The notes under the pieces: generated by a model
What the model saw: only the letters and a program-made list of their open reading frames with translations
The model's database searches: none
Told to the model about the DNA's origin: nothing
Translations under genes and position numbers: made by a program
Shown here: one piece after another, positions 5,989 to 6,103 of the stretch
Layout: every line of letters begins with the position of its first letter
How positions within the stretch are numbered: the first letter of the stretch is position 1
Origin: Lentisphaerota bacterium
GTDB taxonomy: Bacteria; Verrucomicrobiota; Kiritimatiellia; JAAZAB01
DNA: 6,103 nt
Assembly: GCA_016182435.1 (NCBI GenBank)
Contig: JACPGN010000191.1
Span: 1 to 6,103, forward strand
Reading direction: 5' to 3'

Positions 5989-6103
5989 ATTGAGGCCCAG
6001 CGGCGGCTATCGTGAATCGTGCAGCTTTCAGACAGCCACGATCATCTATGACGCGACCTACTGGTTTTGCGAGAAGTTTCTGGATCCGCGTTCCCGCACG
6101 GTG
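5981..6103 (+). CDS. Four-helix-bundle-suffix protein, N-terminal part
   Basis: The ATG at 5981 opens a frame of 41 codons that runs off the right edge. Its beginning, MAKLRPSGGYRESCSFQTAT followed by IIYDATYWFCEKF and LDPRSRTV, matches from memory the conserved start of the four-helix-bundle-suffix family (PxGGYRxLxSFQxAxIIYDAT.xFCxRFIDxRSRT). These small proteins are related to the S23/intervening-sequence four-helix proteins and to the Avd accessory proteins of diversity-generating retroelements; their general function is unclear. The start codon overlaps the ceramidase-like stop by 8 bp, in a different frame, with GGGGGA 6 nt upstream, which suggests translational coupling. No reverse transcriptase or variable repeat is in the window, so a retroelement link cannot be claimed. 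Confidence 0.75.
   Translation, partial: MAKLRPSGGYRESCSFQTATIIYDATYWFCEKFLDPRSRTV

Overview
The window is GC-rich bacterial chromosome with a housekeeping translation cluster, rpmE (ribosomal protein L31), prfA (release factor 1) and prmC (release-factor glutamine methyltransferase), all on the + strand. A tetratricopeptide-repeat (TPR) lipoprotein gene is divergent from it at the left, and a neutral/alkaline-ceramidase-like gene plus the start of a four-helix-bundle-suffix gene follow on the right. No marker gene fixes the taxon. The ceramidase-like protein, the four-helix-bundle protein and the many GC-rich palindromic repeats together suggest a member of the Planctomycetota-Verrucomicrobiota-Chlamydiota group, perhaps Verrucomicrobiota. 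This is inference from family recall, not proof.

Layout: 1-1463 (-) is a TPR lipoprotein whose C-terminus lies beyond the left edge. 1464-1846 is a 383-bp divergent intergenic region with a candidate promoter for the lipoprotein and a cluster of inverted repeats. 1847-2047 (+) is rpmE, followed by an intrinsic terminator (2063-2104). 2105-2287 is almost entirely hairpins. 2288-3385 (+) is prfA. 3386-3574 holds two more palindromic elements. 3575-4498 (+) is prmC, interrupted in frame by a perfect 40-bp palindrome. 4528-5988 (+) is the ceramidase-like gene. 5981-6103 (+) is the start of a four-helix-bundle-suffix protein overlapping the preceding stop.

Functionally, PrfA terminates translation at UAA/UAG and PrmC methylates the glutamine of its GGQ motif (Q237 here), so the prfA-prmC pair is a classic enzyme-substrate neighbourhood with L31 upstream. 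The ceramidase-like gene starts 29 bp after prmC and has a strong Shine-Dalgarno sequence, so it is probably co-transcribed, although its substrate is unknown.

The most unusual content is the repeat load. There are at least four architectures of palindromic element: a 104-bp triple-hairpin element; two diverged copies of a 30-bp palindrome; two three-way-junction elements with GTAG...CTAC ends plus a possible half copy; and the 40-bp palindrome inside prmC, which is free of stops in all six frames and adds about 13-17 residues to an essential enzyme.
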